64,000 bases of DNA from Dehalococcoidia bacterium (GTDB taxonomy: Bacteria > Chloroflexota > Dehalococcoidia > UBA2979). The notes beneath the pieces are model-generated. The model saw only the letters and a program-made list of their open reading frames with translations, did not search any database and was not told the DNA's origin. This document shows positions 6,899-14,762 of the stretch, one piece after another. The stretch lies in NCBI GenBank assembly GCA_023228825.1, contig JALOAL010000010.1:1-64000 (forward strand), read 5' to 3'. A program made the translations under genes and the position numbers. The number at the start of each line of letters is the position of its first letter. The first letter of the stretch is position 1.

Positions 6899-8239
6899 AT
6901 GCGCATCGCGCTACCTGCGTGGAAGCCGATTGCCGCGCTCGCTGTGACAGGCGCCGTTTCACTGGCGCTCCTGTCATCTGCCGGCGCACAGGCAAATCAG
7001 GCTCCTACCCCACAGAATGACGCCGCGACCACGGCAGAGGACACGGCGGTCAGCATCGCCGTGCTTGCCAACGACACCGATCCGGACGGGAACACGCTGA
7101 GCATCGCCTCGGTCGGCCTGGCGGCGGACGGTACGGCGGCCATCAGCGGCAACTCGATCATCTACACGCCTCGGGCGAACTTTCACGGTACGGACGCGTT
7201 CAACTACGTGGTCACGGACGGCGACCTGCTCGCGTCAGCGCTGGTCACCGTCACCGTCACCCCGGTGAACGACGCACCGGAAGCCCGCGACGACACGGCC
7301 ACGGTGAGGAAGGACCAGGCCAGGGTCATCGACGTGCTGGCCAACGACAGAGACGTGGACGGCGACACGATGACGCTGCAGGCCGTCTCCGCGCCCGCGC
7401 ACGGCACGGCGGTTATCAACGGCGGGAAGGTCACGTACACGCCGGCCACGGGCTACGTGGGCTCGGACGCCTTCACCTACGTGGTCTCGGACGGCGCCCT
7501 TTCGGACACCGCGGTCGTGTCCATCGCCGTGAAGGACACCACGAAGCCGGTCAGCGACCATGACGCCAGGGTGGCCGAAGCGTGCGCCACGCACAGCGGC
7601 CAGCCGGGCCTGTCCACGCTGTGCAGCCTGTACCTGGACCGCCCGGAGATGCCCTCCTGGGCGCGCCACGTCATTGGCAAGAACATCCTGAAGATGGCGC
7701 TGCTGGCGTCCACCCCCGACCGCGTGGTCGAAGCGTGCTCCACGAGCGCGGCCGGCAGCGCGGTTGCGCAACTCTGCGCGCTCTACCGGGCGGAGACCAC
7801 GCCCTCGTGGCTGCGGTGGCACGTTGGCAGGCTCGTGCTGAAGTTGACCGCGCACGACTCCTCGAGCATCGAGGATCGCGACGGTGGCCGCACGGACGTC
7901 CGTGACCAGGCGGACAAGCGCGACAAGCAGGACAAGCGGAACCACGACAGCCGCAACAAGCACAAGCACGAGAAGGGCCAGAAGGACAAGCAAGCGAAGC
8001 GGGACAGGCCGGACGAGCGCCGCGCCTCCAACGCCGTCGCCTTCGATCGTGATGGTAATGAGCGCGCCAGCGCCGTGAAGGACATGGCCCACGATAAGCG
8101 ACGCGGTCCGCTCGCCTCGTTCGGACGGGGCGATGACGACCGTGGCAACAAGGATCGCGCTCGGTTCGACCGCAGCGATCGCGACGATGAGAAGTGGCGC
8201 AGCGCGAAGGACCGCGCCAAGTCCAAGCGAGGCGGCTGA
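6899..8239 (+). CDS. Exported tandem-95/cadherin-like protein with paired-Cys helical repeats and charged tail
   Basis: A 446-residue exported protein. A signal peptide (MRIALPAWKPIAALA...SSAGAQA) is followed by two ~95-residue Ig/cadherin-like repeats (about 34-127 and 128-220), each with VLANDTDPDGN/VLANDRDVDGD, which are probable Ca-binding loops, and YxPxxxFxGxDxFxYVVxDG. Then come two ~45-residue helical repeats, each with two Cys 14 to 15 apart (VAEACATHSG...STLCSLYL and VVEACSTSAA...AQLCALYR). The last ~110 residues are almost only Lys, Arg, Asp, Asn and Gln. AGGAGG lies four bases before ATG 6899. A strong hairpin follows the gene. Surface adhesion or matrix structure is an inference from the repeats. 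Confidence 0.8.
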   Translation: MRIALPAWKPIAALAVTGAVSLALLSSAGAQANQAPTPQNDAATTAEDTAVSIAVLANDTDPDGNTLSIASVGLAADGTAAISGNSIIYTPRANFHGTDAFNYVVTDGDLLASALVTVTVTPVNDAPEARDDTATVRKDQARVIDVLANDRDVDGDTMTLQAVSAPAHGTAVINGGKVTYTPATGYVGSDAFTYVVSDGALSDTAVVSIAVKDTTKPVSDHDARVAEACATHSGQPGLSTLCSLYLDRPEMPSWARHVIGKNILKMALLASTPDRVVEACSTSAAGSAVAQLCALYRAETTPSWLRWHVGRLVLKLTAHDSSSIEDRDGGRTDVRDQADKRDKQDKRNHDSRNKHKHEKGQKDKQAKRDRPDERRASNAVAFDRDGNERASAVKDMAHDKRRGPLASFGRGDDDRGNKDRARFDRSDRDDEKWRSAKDRAKSKRGG

Positions 8240-8282
8240 GCCTGCGGGCGCCGCTCGTCCCACCGGTCGGGTTGCCCCTGCC

Positions 8283-8310
8283 GAGACGCCCCGCATTCGC
8301 GGGGCGTCTC
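8283..8310 (+). terminator. Terminator hairpin after the tandem-95 gene
   Basis: A perfect 12-bp stem, GAGACGCCCCGC, with loop ATTC and the exact complement, begins 43 bases after the stop of the exported repeat protein. The T-tract is weak (TCCGTC), so it may act with Rho or simply as a stable 3' end. Confidence 0.65.
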
Positions 8311-8405
8311 TCCGTCACCGCGCTGGACCGGCGGGCGTCCGTGGGAGGCCGGTTCGTGTGATGATGCGTGCGGCTTCGGTAGGGGAGTGCGGGTAGGAGC
8401 GGCTG

Positions 8406-8921
8406 ATGGCTACATCGACGCGATGGTTGCTGGCGGTCGCTGTGGCGGCGGCGGCGCTGGTCGTGGTCAGCGTGGCGGTCGCGCTGGTGGTGGACCGCGA
8501 GGCGGACCTGGACCTCGACACTCCCGAGGGCGCCGTGCAGGCCTACCTGCGCACGGTGGCGGATCGCGATGCCGCGGGCGCCCTGGAGTTCTACTCCGAA
8601 GACCTGGCCGCCCGCTGTGAGGCGCGCGACATCCGCGACTCGCTCCGCTACGGTCCGGACGACTTCCGGGCATCGCTGGAGGCGGTCACCCCTCGAAGCG
8701 GGACGCCACCGCTGACCGAGGTCACGGTCTCCCTGACCCAGATCTACCGCTCCGGCCCCTTCGACCGAGGTGAGTCGACGTTTCGGGAGGTCTTCGTGCT
8801 GACGGAGACGCCGGAGGGCTGGCGCTTCACTGAGCCACCGTGGCCGAGTTGGTGCCCGCGTGCGGCGCCGGTTCCGGCCGCCACGGCTGTACCCGTATCG
8901 GCGGTGGTTCCGTGGGGCTAG
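8406..8921 (+). CDS. Membrane-anchored NTF2/DUF4878-like protein
   Basis: A 171-residue protein: one N-terminal transmembrane helix (LLAVAVAAAALVVVSVAVALVV) and then an extracytoplasmic domain. DTPEGAVQAYLRTVADRDAAGALEFYSEDL is the usual opening of NTF2-like or DUF4878-type domains. AGGAG lies six bases before ATG 8406. Its stop codon overlaps the probable GTG start of the next gene (TAGTG), a sign of translational coupling, so the two likely act together at the membrane. The last 20 residues after WPSWCPRAAP are low complexity. The function is unknown. Confidence 0.65.
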   Translation: MATSTRWLLAVAVAAAALVVVSVAVALVVDREADLDLDTPEGAVQAYLRTVADRDAAGALEFYSEDLAARCEARDIRDSLRYGPDDFRASLEAVTPRSGTPPLTEVTVSLTQIYRSGPFDRGESTFREVFVLTETPEGWRFTEPPWPSWCPRAAPVPAATAVPVSAVVPWG

Positions 8922-10744
8922 TGGGCCTCGCAGCGGCCGTGCTCTTCTCGCTCCTGGCGCCGGTGGCGCTGGTGGGGGCCGTCCTCGTTGGCCTGTCGCG
9001 CCTGCGGCAGAGTGATCCGGAGCCGGACGAGCCGGGCATTGGTACGGTGCGGCGGGTGTTCCTGTACGTCCTGGCGTTCGTCTCGCTCGGACTCGCGTCC
9101 GCGGGGCTTGCGTTGCTGGTGGCCGGGGTGCTGGACGCCCTGTTCGGCGGGCGGGTGATCGCGGAGAGCGACACCGATCTGGCCACCGCACTCTCGCTGA
9201 CGGTTGTCGGGCTCCCGGCATTCCTGATCTTCCTGCTGGTCGCGCAACGGTCGTTGCAGCGCCACCCTGTGGAGGCGCGTTCGCTGGCGCGGTGGACGTA
9301 CCTGGGGCTGGTGCGCGTGGTGGCGCTCAGTGTCGCCGTGGGCACGGGCATCGAGGTGGGCCGCTTCCTGGTGGGCGCCCACGAGTTCAGCGCCACGCCG
9401 TGGGGCTGGCTGACCGTCGCCCTCGCCATGTGGGGCGGGCACCAGGCCATCGTCCTGCAGGCCGCGCCCCCCACGCACGCCACCCGCTTCCTGGATCGCC
9501 TGTACCGAGGCTACGGCGCCGTCCTGGGCCTCGCCGTGCTCGGCTTCGGGCTGGCGGCGGCCCTCACCGCCCCGGCGCAGCAGGTGTACGAAGCGCTCGT
9601 CCACGAGCCGCTTGTCTCCTCCGACGCCTGGCACGAGGTGCTGCGAGTGGCCCTTGTACAGGTCGCCATTGGTGGGGCGGTGTGGTGGTGGCACTGGATC
9701 GCCGGCCTGCGCGGCGAGAGCGAGTCGCCGATCTGGCACGTGGTGGTGTTCCTCTTCGGCATCCTCGTCGGCCTCGCGCTGGTGGTGTGGACCGGCGCCG
9801 CGAGCCTCCTGCTGGTGCTTGAGTGGGCGATCGACGACCCCGCAGGCAGCGCGGCCACGCACTTCGCAGACGTGGTGGGCTATGCCGGGCTCTTCCTGGT
9901 AGGCCTCGCGTCATGGGGCTACCACCGCGCGGTGCTGGACGAGCGGAGCCCGCACCGCGCGCGTCGAGGCGACGCCGAGCGCGTCTACACGTACCTGGTG
10001 GCCGCGGCTGGCCTCGCCACGCTCGCCAGCGGGCTGACGGCCGCCTTCGCGCTGGCGGTGGACGCGTTGACGCCTGCCTCCGGCTTCGTGCGCGACCCGG
10101 AGTGGTGGCGGGGCGACCTGGCGCTCATCCTCACGCTGCTCGTGGTGGGGGCGCCGCTGTGGGCGCGCTACTGGTTCGGCGCCCAGCGCGAGGCGCAGGG
10201 CGAGGGCGTCGAGGCGTTCGCGGAGCGTGAGTCGCTGCCTCGGCGCGCGTTCATCTTCCTGGTCTTTGGTGTGGCCGTGCTGGTGGTGCTGGTCAACCTG
10301 GCGGTGCTGCTGTTCCAGGTCTTCGACGCCGTGCTAGAGGGCGACTTCGGCGTGGACACGGCGCGCGATGTCCGCTGGAGCGTCGCCATGCTCCTCACCG
10401 CAGGCGCCATCTCCGGCTACTACTGGCTCGTCCTGCGCGACGACCAGGCGGCGGGCCCCCTCGGCGCCGCGCGTACGGTGGAGGGCGCCCCCGAGCGCTC
10501 CCTGCTCGTGCGGGAGGTGGTGCTCATCGCGCCGGTAGACGCCGCGCGCTCGCTGGGCGGCCTGCTCTCGGAGCGTGGCGTGCGGGTGCGGCGCTGGGAC
10601 CGTACGGACATCGCGGGCGTCCCCGTCACCGGCGAGGACGCCGAGGCCTTCCTTGTGCGCCTCGCCCTGACGGAGGCGGCCAGCGTGGTGCTGGTGGTGG
10701 AGGCCTCGGGCGAGGTGCGCATACTGCCCGCGGTGCCCGCCTAA
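8921..10744 (+). CDS. Large polytopic membrane protein with repeated DUF5671-like modules
   Basis: About 607 residues with some 16 hydrophobic segments. A module beginning with an aromatic-rich strand, as in RRVFLYVLAFVSLGLASAG, recurs at least four times (also RWTYLGLVRVVALSV, LYRGYGAVLGLAVLG, RVYTYLVAAAGLATL, RRAFIFLVFGVAVLV), consistent with DUF5671-type repeats. The last ~75 residues form a soluble domain (LLVREVVLIAPVDAARSLGGLL...). I place the start at GTG 8921, overlapping the stop of the upstream gene; in-frame GTGs at 8912 and 8840 are possible. The function is unknown; transport or stress sensing are only guesses. Confidence 0.7.
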   Translation: MGLAAAVLFSLLAPVALVGAVLVGLSRLRQSDPEPDEPGIGTVRRVFLYVLAFVSLGLASAGLALLVAGVLDALFGGRVIAESDTDLATALSLTVVGLPAFLIFLLVAQRSLQRHPVEARSLARWTYLGLVRVVALSVAVGTGIEVGRFLVGAHEFSATPWGWLTVALAMWGGHQAIVLQAAPPTHATRFLDRLYRGYGAVLGLAVLGFGLAAALTAPAQQVYEALVHEPLVSSDAWHEVLRVALVQVAIGGAVWWWHWIAGLRGESESPIWHVVVFLFGILVGLALVVWTGAASLLLVLEWAIDDPAGSAATHFADVVGYAGLFLVGLASWGYHRAVLDERSPHRARRGDAERVYTYLVAAAGLATLASGLTAAFALAVDALTPASGFVRDPEWWRGDLALILTLLVVGAPLWARYWFGAQREAQGEGVEAFAERESLPRRAFIFLVFGVAVLVVLVNLAVLLFQVFDAVLEGDFGVDTARDVRWSVAMLLTAGAISGYYWLVLRDDQAAGPLGAARTVEGAPERSLLVREVVLIAPVDAARSLGGLLSERGVRVRRWDRTDIAGVPVTGEDAEAFLVRLALTEAASVVLVVEASGEVRILPAVPA

Positions 10745-10890
10745 CCGCCCGGAGGGCGCCGGGCGCCGGGGCCCACCGTGCTCCAGGCGAGCGCACGCGG
10801 CGCGTGAGGGTGGCCTCGGGAGGGAGAACGAGCCGGGACCTGCCTCCGTCCGTCCCGGCATGCCCCGCCGTCCGATGTGCCTGGTGGCGG

Positions 10891-11391
10891 CTACCGGTAG
10901 TTGCCGAAGTTCAGTTCGATGCCCCAGTCCTCCTCGCGGAGGGCCTTCATCACGTTCTGCAGGTCGTCGCGACTGGGGCCAGAGACGCGGACCGCGTCGC
11001 CCTGTTGCTGGGCTGTGACCTTCTTCAACTTGCGGTCACGGATGAACTTGGTGATCGACTTTGCCGTGTCGGTCTCGATGCCCTGGATGAGCGTGACCTG
11101 CTGTCTCACCGTGTCGCCGCCCGCACGTTCAAGGGGTTCGCGCTTCAGGTTCTTCACCGGCACCTTGCGGGCGATCAGGCGTCCGAGCAAGACGTCCCAG
11201 ATGGCGTCGGCCTTGTACTCGTCGGAGGTGTGGATGTTGATCTTGCCTTCGGTGCGGTCGAAGTCCACCTCCACCATGATGCCCTTGAAGTCGAATCGCC
11301 CGGTGATCTCCCGGAGCGCCTGGTTCACGGCGTTGTCGACCTCTTGCAGGTCGGCGCCAGTCGTGATGTCGAACGACTCATCCTTGGCCAT
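10891..11391 (-). CDS. yajQ: YajQ family nucleotide-binding protein
   Basis: 166 residues, the normal length of YajQ (UPF0234). It begins MAKDESFDITTGADLQEVDNA and contains REITGRFDFKG and KVPVKNLKREPLERA, then the C-terminal half QQQGDAVRVSGPSRDDLQ and EEDWGIELNFGNYR. Family members bind RNA or nucleotides, and a Xanthomonas homologue binds cyclic di-GMP; which applies here is not shown. ATG 11391 is chosen over the upstream ATG 11415 because GAGGAGG precedes it by nine bases and family proteins start here. It converges with the membrane-protein gene; 10745-10890 holds only GC-rich sequence with a weak GGCGCC-type hairpin. Confidence 0.93.
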   Translation of the reverse strand: MAKDESFDITTGADLQEVDNAVNQALREITGRFDFKGIMVEVDFDRTEGKINIHTSDEYKADAIWDVLLGRLIARKVPVKNLKREPLERAGGDTVRQQVTLIQGIETDTAKSITKFIRDRKLKKVTAQQQGDAVRVSGPSRDDLQNVMKALREEDWGIELNFGNYR

Positions 11392-11468
11392 CGTCGTGCC
11401 CTCCTCGTGCTGCAACGTACGCAGGAGATGGTGCCCCGTAAGCGGGTGCGAGGTCTAGAGGGCACGAT

Positions 11469-11514
11469 GTTTACGAAGCCGGGCCCACCTCGTTTACGAA
11501 GCCGGGCCCACCTC
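11469..11514. repeat. Two perfect tandem copies of a 23-bp unit
   Basis: The unit starts GTTTACGAAGCCGGGC and ends CCACCTC; copies lie at 11469-11491 and 11492-11514. It sits in the 390-bp region between the divergent yajQ (start 11391) and the 117-residue unknown (start 11782). Nothing else in that interval looks like a gene. Each unit contains GGGCCC, so it might be a regulatory repeat or a simple slippage product. Confidence 0.8.
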
Positions 11515-11781
11515 GATCTGCATGACCAGGTCGGTCAGGACGCTCATTTATGGCCTGCGGTCCGTGAAATTCCCGGCGAGTCTGCGCGCCGATAACCACT
11601 GCACGGAGGCCGTATGCACCCGCGCACCCAGCGCTGCGACGCCTCGGTGTGCGGGGGCGGGCTACGCTGGGAGTGTCCTGGTCGCCGGCCTGCCTCGTTC
11701 CCGCGCTGCGGACTGTTCCGAGCGGGGCCTGGCAGGGCGTGCCCTGTGGCGGCGGCCGGACGGAAGAAGTGGGAGGCTCAG

Positions 11782-12135
11782 GTGGCAAAGAAGGTCATGA
11801 CCCAGCAGGCCGTCGACCGGGCGGTGCAGCGTCAGTTGGACGACGACGCACGGCAGCCGGCCGGGGAGACACGCCGCGTGACTGCGGTGCTGGCGTTGAA
11901 CGCAGTGGACTTCCAGCAGTGGTGCACCGAGCGCGGCAAGAACGCGCGCGACCGCAACCTGCTCATGGTGACCCCCGGCACCACGCGAGGCCTGAAGGAC
12001 GCGCACCTGGAGATCACCGCCCGAGGCATGTGGCGGTCGGACATCCACCTGCTGATGCAGGGGCTCGTACCAGCGCTGGACGGGCCCTCGCAGAAGCGGG
12101 TGGCCAGCATGGGATGGGGCCAGCCGATCCCCTAG
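11782..12135 (+). CDS. Hypothetical basic protein
   Basis: 117 residues from GTG 11782, with GGGAGG five bases upstream. It begins MAKKVMTQQAVDRAVQRQLDDDAR, has a central block LNAVDFQQWCTERGKNARDRNLLM, and ends RKVASMGWGQPIP-like (QKRVASMGWGQPIP). There is no signal peptide or transmembrane helix. I do not recognise a family. It is followed 120 bases later by another small gene on the same strand, with a new ribosome site. Confidence 0.5.
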   Translation: MAKKVMTQQAVDRAVQRQLDDDARQPAGETRRVTAVLALNAVDFQQWCTERGKNARDRNLLMVTPGTTRGLKDAHLEITARGMWRSDIHLLMQGLVPALDGPSQKRVASMGWGQPIP

Positions 12136-12255
12136 CGCCGGAAGCGCGCTGTGCCGTCGCAGGTTGCGAGGGCGACACCTCCGAACCCTGGCCCGCCATC
12201 GCGGGACCGTGCGCCGGAACGTCTCGGCGCATGGCCTGCGGAACAGGAGTTGACG

Positions 12256-12465
12256 ATGAACGAAGACCGACGCGAGAAACGCCTGGCCTACGAGGCGGCG
12301 CGCGCACACCACCGTGGCTACTACGAACGCCACTTCCCGGCGAAGGTGCTGGGAGCGCGCCCCGCAGAGCCTGTGACCCCGGAGGTGCTCGCGGAGATCG
12401 AACGCCTCAAGGCCGCCGAGGAAGCCGCGCACAAGGCGTGGCAGGAGGCGGTCCAGAACCGCTAG
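12256..12465 (+). CDS. Small charged helical protein
   Basis: 69 residues, strongly charged and probably alpha-helical: MNEDRREKRLAYEAARAHHR at the start and AEIERLKAAEEAAHKAWQEAVQ at the end. AGGAG precedes ATG 12256 by six bases. The family is unknown. It converges with the UspA-type gene. The 68 bases between the stop and 12534 contain three imperfect 18-bp repeats (around 12490-12546) with no obvious function. Confidence 0.55.
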   Translation: MNEDRREKRLAYEAARAHHRGYYERHFPAKVLGARPAEPVTPEVLAEIERLKAAEEAAHKAWQEAVQNR

Positions 12466-12533
12466 TCCGACCGGCCCCTCCGCGCCTGATTCGCGTGCCG
12501 GTACTTGCGCGAGTCCCTGTGCTGGCCCGCGTG

Positions 12534-13517
12534 CTAGTCCTCGTGCGGGCGCACCAGCAGGACAGCGGCGCTCTGCGAGTGGCGCGACACGGCGTCCGCG
12601 ACCGACCCCAGGAGCAGGCGCCCGAGGCCGCTGCGGCCGTGGGTGGCCATCACCACCACGTCAATGTCCAGGCGCTCCGTGGCTGCGAGGATGGCGTCTG
12701 CGGCGTCGCCGGCGACGACCTCCACCGACACCGAACCCACGCCCCGCGCCCTGAGGTCGGCCGCGACCCGTTCGAGCGACTCACGGGCGACGGTCCGCTC
12801 CGCCCCGACGGCTGCCTGTGCGGCCTCCACGGAGATGCTGGCCACGGGCGGGGTGCCCGTGGGCATGCTCGCGGCCAGCAGGTCCGCCTCGGACGCGGTG
12901 GCGCGGAGCAGAAGCAGTTCGGCGCCGGCCGCGCGTGCGAGGAAAGCGGCGTGGGTCACTGCGACCTCGGACACCTCGGAGCCGTCCAGCGGGAGCAGGA
13001 TGCGACGGATGGTGACGTCGGCGTCTTCTGCGGTGGCGGCGGCCTCCGTGCTCGGGCAGAGCAGGACGGGCGTCTCGCGCGCGTGGCGGACCAGGTGGTC
13101 GGCCACGGAGCCCAGGACTGCCGGGCGGATGCCGGTCTCGCCCTGCGAACTCATCACCAGGAGGCCCACCTCCAGTTCGTCCAGCGCCTCCACCAGCGCC
13201 TCGGCAGCATCGCCCCGCAGCACCAGTGAGCCCGCCGCCCGGACCCCGCGGGCCTTCAGGTCCTCCACCACCTCGCTCAGGTGGGGGACGGCCTCCAGCG
13301 GCTCGGCGGCGGCGTGCGTGACCACCTTCTCGTCGAAGTAGCCGTCCCAGTCGTCGTCGTCCAGTTCGTCCGGGGAGAGGCCCGCCGCCTTCGAGACGCG
13401 CACGACCAGCACCTTCGCGTCGGTGGCCCTCGCCATGGCGGCGGCGTAGGGGATCGCCGCCCGCGCGAGGGGTGAGCCGTCGTCCGTGAGCAGGATGCGC
13501 TGGTACTGATCGTCCAT
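12534..13517 (-). CDS. Tandem universal stress protein (UspA x2)
   Basis: 327 residues made of two Usp domains (about 1-160 and 165-327). Each starts with a strand and acidic residue (ILLTDDGSPLARAAIPYA; ILLPLDGSEVSEVAVTHA). The second domain carries the ATP-binding G-2x-G-9x-G-S pattern (ATHGRSGLGRLLLGSVAD); the first has a weaker version (SSQGETGIRPAVLGSVAD). ATP binding is therefore likely in the second domain and less certain in the first. ATG 13517 has GGAAGG six bases upstream. A stress-survival role is known for the family in general only. Confidence 0.9.
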   Translation of the reverse strand: MDDQYQRILLTDDGSPLARAAIPYAAAMARATDAKVLVVRVSKAAGLSPDELDDDDWDGYFDEKVVTHAAAEPLEAVPHLSEVVEDLKARGVRAAGSLVLRGDAAEALVEALDELEVGLLVMSSQGETGIRPAVLGSVADHLVRHARETPVLLCPSTEAAATAEDADVTIRRILLPLDGSEVSEVAVTHAAFLARAAGAELLLLRATASEADLLAASMPTGTPPVASISVEAAQAAVGAERTVARESLERVAADLRARGVGSVSVEVVAGDAADAILAATERLDIDVVVMATHGRSGLGRLLLGSVADAVSRHSQSAAVLLVRPHED

Positions 13518-13927
13518 GGGGTGCCTTCCGGACTAGGGGATCGCCGCGGAGGTCGGTTGCGACGCGCCCGCCCGTGTCCACGTTTCAACCAGACTATGCC
13601 ATCCGGCCACGACGATCCCGAGCGCAGGGCCGCGGAGGCGTCGAGCGAGCCGAGGCGCACCGGGGCGTGTGCGTTAGCCGCGGGCCCCCCAGGGGGCCGG
13701 AAGGTGAGCGAAGGCCAATCCAGTGTGAAACCGCGTGCGCAATCACAACAAACGGTGATAGAGAGGTCAAGATCGGACGAGATCGCTCGTGCAGGAGAGT
13801 GTCCACGAGAGATTGAAGCAGATCGACGCCTTCGCGCTCGCATCGCGTCCCGTGGAGGCCACCTCACCCGGCGAGGATGCCGATGTGCTGGGTAGCCGCC
13901 ACCGTACCGGGCTGACAGCATCTTCGG
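13518..13927 (+). other. 410-bp non-coding leader before the Rpf-like gene
   Basis: This stretch contains no convincing gene. A GC hairpin (GGGCCCCCCAGGGGGCC, near 13681-13697) is followed by an unusually A-rich segment (13735-13775, AATCACAACAAACGGTGATAG). In other bacteria, genes for Rpf-like wall enzymes are often preceded by structured leaders such as the cyclic di-AMP (ydaO) riboswitch. I looked for its consensus and did not find it, so this is recorded as an unexplained leader. Confidence 0.3.
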
Positions 13928-14632
13928 GTGCGCTGGGAACTGACTACATCGTTCGTGGATTCGTTCGTGCGGGGCGCTCGCTTCGGGGCCTGGGTCACCG
14001 GCGCGACCCTGGCGCTGACGCTGGCCGGCGTGGCCGCCGTCGTCGTCGTCTCGCCCGTCTCCATCGGGGCAACCGCCAGCCCGCCTGCTGTCACGGAGAC
14101 CCGAGACATGCGCGTGGACCGCGCCCTGATCGCCGCCGTGGAGGCGAAGTGGGGCGTGACCGGCGAGTTCGCCTTCGCCCTCTCCCGCGAGGAAGCGCCC
14201 GCCCCCATCAGCGAGGCCGACCTGGTCGACCTCACCCCCACCCCTGAGCCCAGCCCCGAGCCCACCCCCGAGCCCACGCAGCCCCCCGAGGCGGTGGCGC
14301 CCGCGCAGACCCGACCGCCCCCCGCGCCACCCGCGCCGGCAGCACCGCCGCTGGTCGTCGAGGGCAACGCGCTGCTCGAGGTCCTCGCGACGGCGTTCCC
14401 GGATCCGGAGTTCGCCTACCGCGTGGTGATGTGCGAGTCCTCCGGCAACGCCCGGGCGAACACCGGCAACGGCTACTACGGCATGTGGCAGTTCGACCTC
14501 GCCACCTGGCAGTCCGTGGGCGGGGCAGGCCTGCCGAGCGATGCCTCCGTCGCCGAGCAGGTGTCGCGCGCTCGCGCCCTCTACGAGGTGCGCGGGTGGC
14601 AGCCGTGGCACTGCGCCCGCGTCGTCTCCTAG
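13928..14632 (+). CDS. Secreted Rpf/transglycosylase-like protein
   Basis: 234 residues from GTG 13928. There is one N-terminal membrane/signal helix (about 20-45), a TPEPSPEPTPEP linker (103-140), and a C-terminal domain of ~75 residues with VVMCESSGNARANTGNGYYG, MWQFDLATWQSVGG and WQPWHC. That pattern (Glu 170 next to SSGN, TGNGYYG, QF) matches the transglycosylase-like/resuscitation-promoting-factor domain that cleaves peptidoglycan. Cys 169 and Cys 229 could form the usual disulfide. The product probably acts in the cell wall. It lies 130 bases upstream of the exported protein at 14763. The GTG has no strong ribosome site. Confidence 0.8.
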   Translation: MRWELTTSFVDSFVRGARFGAWVTGATLALTLAGVAAVVVVSPVSIGATASPPAVTETRDMRVDRALIAAVEAKWGVTGEFAFALSREEAPAPISEADLVDLTPTPEPSPEPTPEPTQPPEAVAPAQTRPPPAPPAPAAPPLVVEGNALLEVLATAFPDPEFAYRVVMCESSGNARANTGNGYYGMWQFDLATWQSVGGAGLPSDASVAEQVSRARALYEVRGWQPWHCARVVS

Positions 14633-14762
14633 CGTCTACCTCTTCCGGCATGAGCGCGGGCTGCGCCTGACCGCGTGGGCGTGCACGCAGCACGAGGGAA
14701 CCACCTTGACTGTGCGTTCGTCTCCTTTGATGGGGCGGCCCATCGATCGAGGAGGAAGACCC

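Noticed and set aside
12490..12546. Possible CRISPR-like or functional 18-bp repeat array
   Set aside because: Only three imperfect units with no spacers, and they overlap the 3' end of the UspA-type gene.
13518..13927. Cyclic di-AMP (ydaO) riboswitch
   Set aside because: Conserved GGGGTGAA and downstream AAA/GGT segments are not in the expected order.
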